Source: Hofstenia miamia
Lineage: Eukaryota > Xenacoelomorpha > Acoela > Hofsteniidae
Direction of reading: 5' to 3'
Length of the DNA: 64,000 nt
NCBI GenBank assembly: GCA_900660155.1
Contig: CABFPE010000745.1
Coordinates: forward strand, 142,407-206,406
Below the pieces are notes generated by a model. The model ran no database searches. It saw nothing but the letters and a program-made list of their open reading frames with translations, and was not told the DNA's origin. Every line of letters starts with the position of its first letter. Positions within the stretch are counted from its first letter, which is position 1. The position numbers and the translations under genes were made by a program. This document shows positions 63,101-64,000 of the stretch, piece after piece.

Positions 63101-64000
63101 CTTACAAAAAAATTCTATCAATAACATTTTTGGAAAAGGGATTGGCTCTGACAACAATGTATGAAGTTAAAGACACCTAAGGGGGATGGGATGAAAATTG
63201 GACCTCCAATGTCAAAAGGGAAATGAATGTAACTAAACCCTCCAGGGTCAAAAAGTAAATGAATGTGTGTTAAAAAAGTAGTAAGTTTAAACTTTGTTTT
63301 CTTTTTCAGTAATCTCCTTCAAAATTACGATATTTTACAATTTATGAAATGTATTAATAATTTTATGGGTGAATCAAACTCAACTGAAGGGAATGCAATT
63401 GCCCTTAAGGGGATATTTTCTAGAGATAATGTAAAATATAAGGGTAATGGTTTTTAAGTTTGTAGCTTCTAATACTGGCATACATTTGGTAGCATTTTAT
63501 TACTTTAATTACTGATGCTTTCTCATAATTACCAATGCTTTCACCACAAGCAGTCAGTCCTTGTGAGCACACTGTGCTTACCACACTTAATGCTACTTCA
63601 CTCATTGCATTACCTGAAGAGGAGTTAAGCAAAACTAAATTGTTAGCTGCTCCCAAGAATCTTGGCAGAGATGAACTAATTATCCTGTTCAACATGCTAG
63701 CAGCCATCAAAGAAACTCCTTCTTAATCCACCAGCAAAACTACTCAAGTAACTCCAGAAATTAATCATGCGCTGCCTCAAACACAAAAGAAGATACAATG
63801 TCTGAAACACTTGAGACCAGAAGCTGAATTTCTTTCCATCAGATCATCTGAAAGCTCTGGGATTACTAAGAACTTCTACATGTGTTCATTCATATCTGGG
63901 AGCCACCATTGAAGACATAACTGATGTAATTCTGCTTTATCCCAAATTGAATAATTTAAAGAGAACAATCCCCACCAAAACATGCCTTACTTTCACCACC
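63101..64000. other. Right end of window, unclassified
   Basis: The base composition is more balanced after about 63520. The plus frame at 63535-63726 (SPCEHTVLTTLNATSL ... LLAAPKNLGRDELIILFNML) looks protein-like and is continued, after its stop, by more plausible coding sequence to the window end. I recognise no family. It may be a further part of the Polinton-like remnant, a neighbouring decayed element or a fragment of a host gene. Confidence 0.35.

Overview
The window looks like nuclear DNA of an invertebrate animal. It is strongly AT-rich, has long non-coding stretches, a spliced GT-AG gene, an intronless polyubiquitin gene, and a dense mix of decayed LINEs, DNA transposons, an LTR-retrotransposon remnant and a Polinton-like remnant. 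The ubiquitin has Ala at position 19 (vertebrates have Pro; nematodes have Ala). That and the transposon mix do not fix the phylum for me, and I do not name a species.

Layout. 1-810: 3' part of an R4/Dong-type LINE ending in a TAA repeat. About 1664-2244 (minus): 3' end of a second LINE. 2245-15324: AT-rich DNA with no convincing host gene, but with a 38-bp hairpin, a 129-bp R4-like island between two single Ns, and small repeat copies. 15325-22793 (plus): the best host gene, an 11-exon SLC6-family sodium/chloride-coupled transporter (647 aa when spliced). Its fifth intron carries a dead piggyBac element in opposite orientation. 22794-29200: non-coding, with a diverged 300-bp tandem repeat and a fold-back element built of CCACTGGTGG motifs. 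29222-32956 (plus): an APE-type LINE with an exact 903-bp in-frame tandem duplication of its reverse transcriptase, cut by a 1000-N gap. 33978-35539: another LINE fragment, then a Tc1-like fragment. 37638-40806 (minus): a LINE with a PHD-finger ORF1. 43315-44430: a 125-bp tandem repeat interrupted by an 849-bp inverted-repeat transposon. 44820-46400: a decayed Ty3/Gypsy-like element. 48647-48973 (minus): a mariner-like 3' end running into a second 1000-N gap. 52838-53302 (plus): two-unit polyubiquitin gene. 55153-55826: a non-autonomous element with TA-flanked inverted repeats. About 58100-63100: a decayed Polinton-like element, with protein-primed DNA polymerase B on the minus strand and other genes on the plus strand.

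The two host genes are unrelated: one is a plasma-membrane solute carrier, the other encodes the ubiquitin precursor. Everything else recognisable is mobile-element sediment. Two long exact repeats, each split by a single N (601 bp at 50146-51348 and 1121 bp at 53003-55245), look like overlapping contig ends placed side by side, so the second ubiquitin copy should not be counted as a gene. I did not find a convincing new biological system. The most distinctive signals are the fold-back element, the nested insertion in the 125-bp repeat, the near-perfect palindromes at 12288 and 52001, and the Asn in a near-invariant Gly position of the transporter's first membrane helix.
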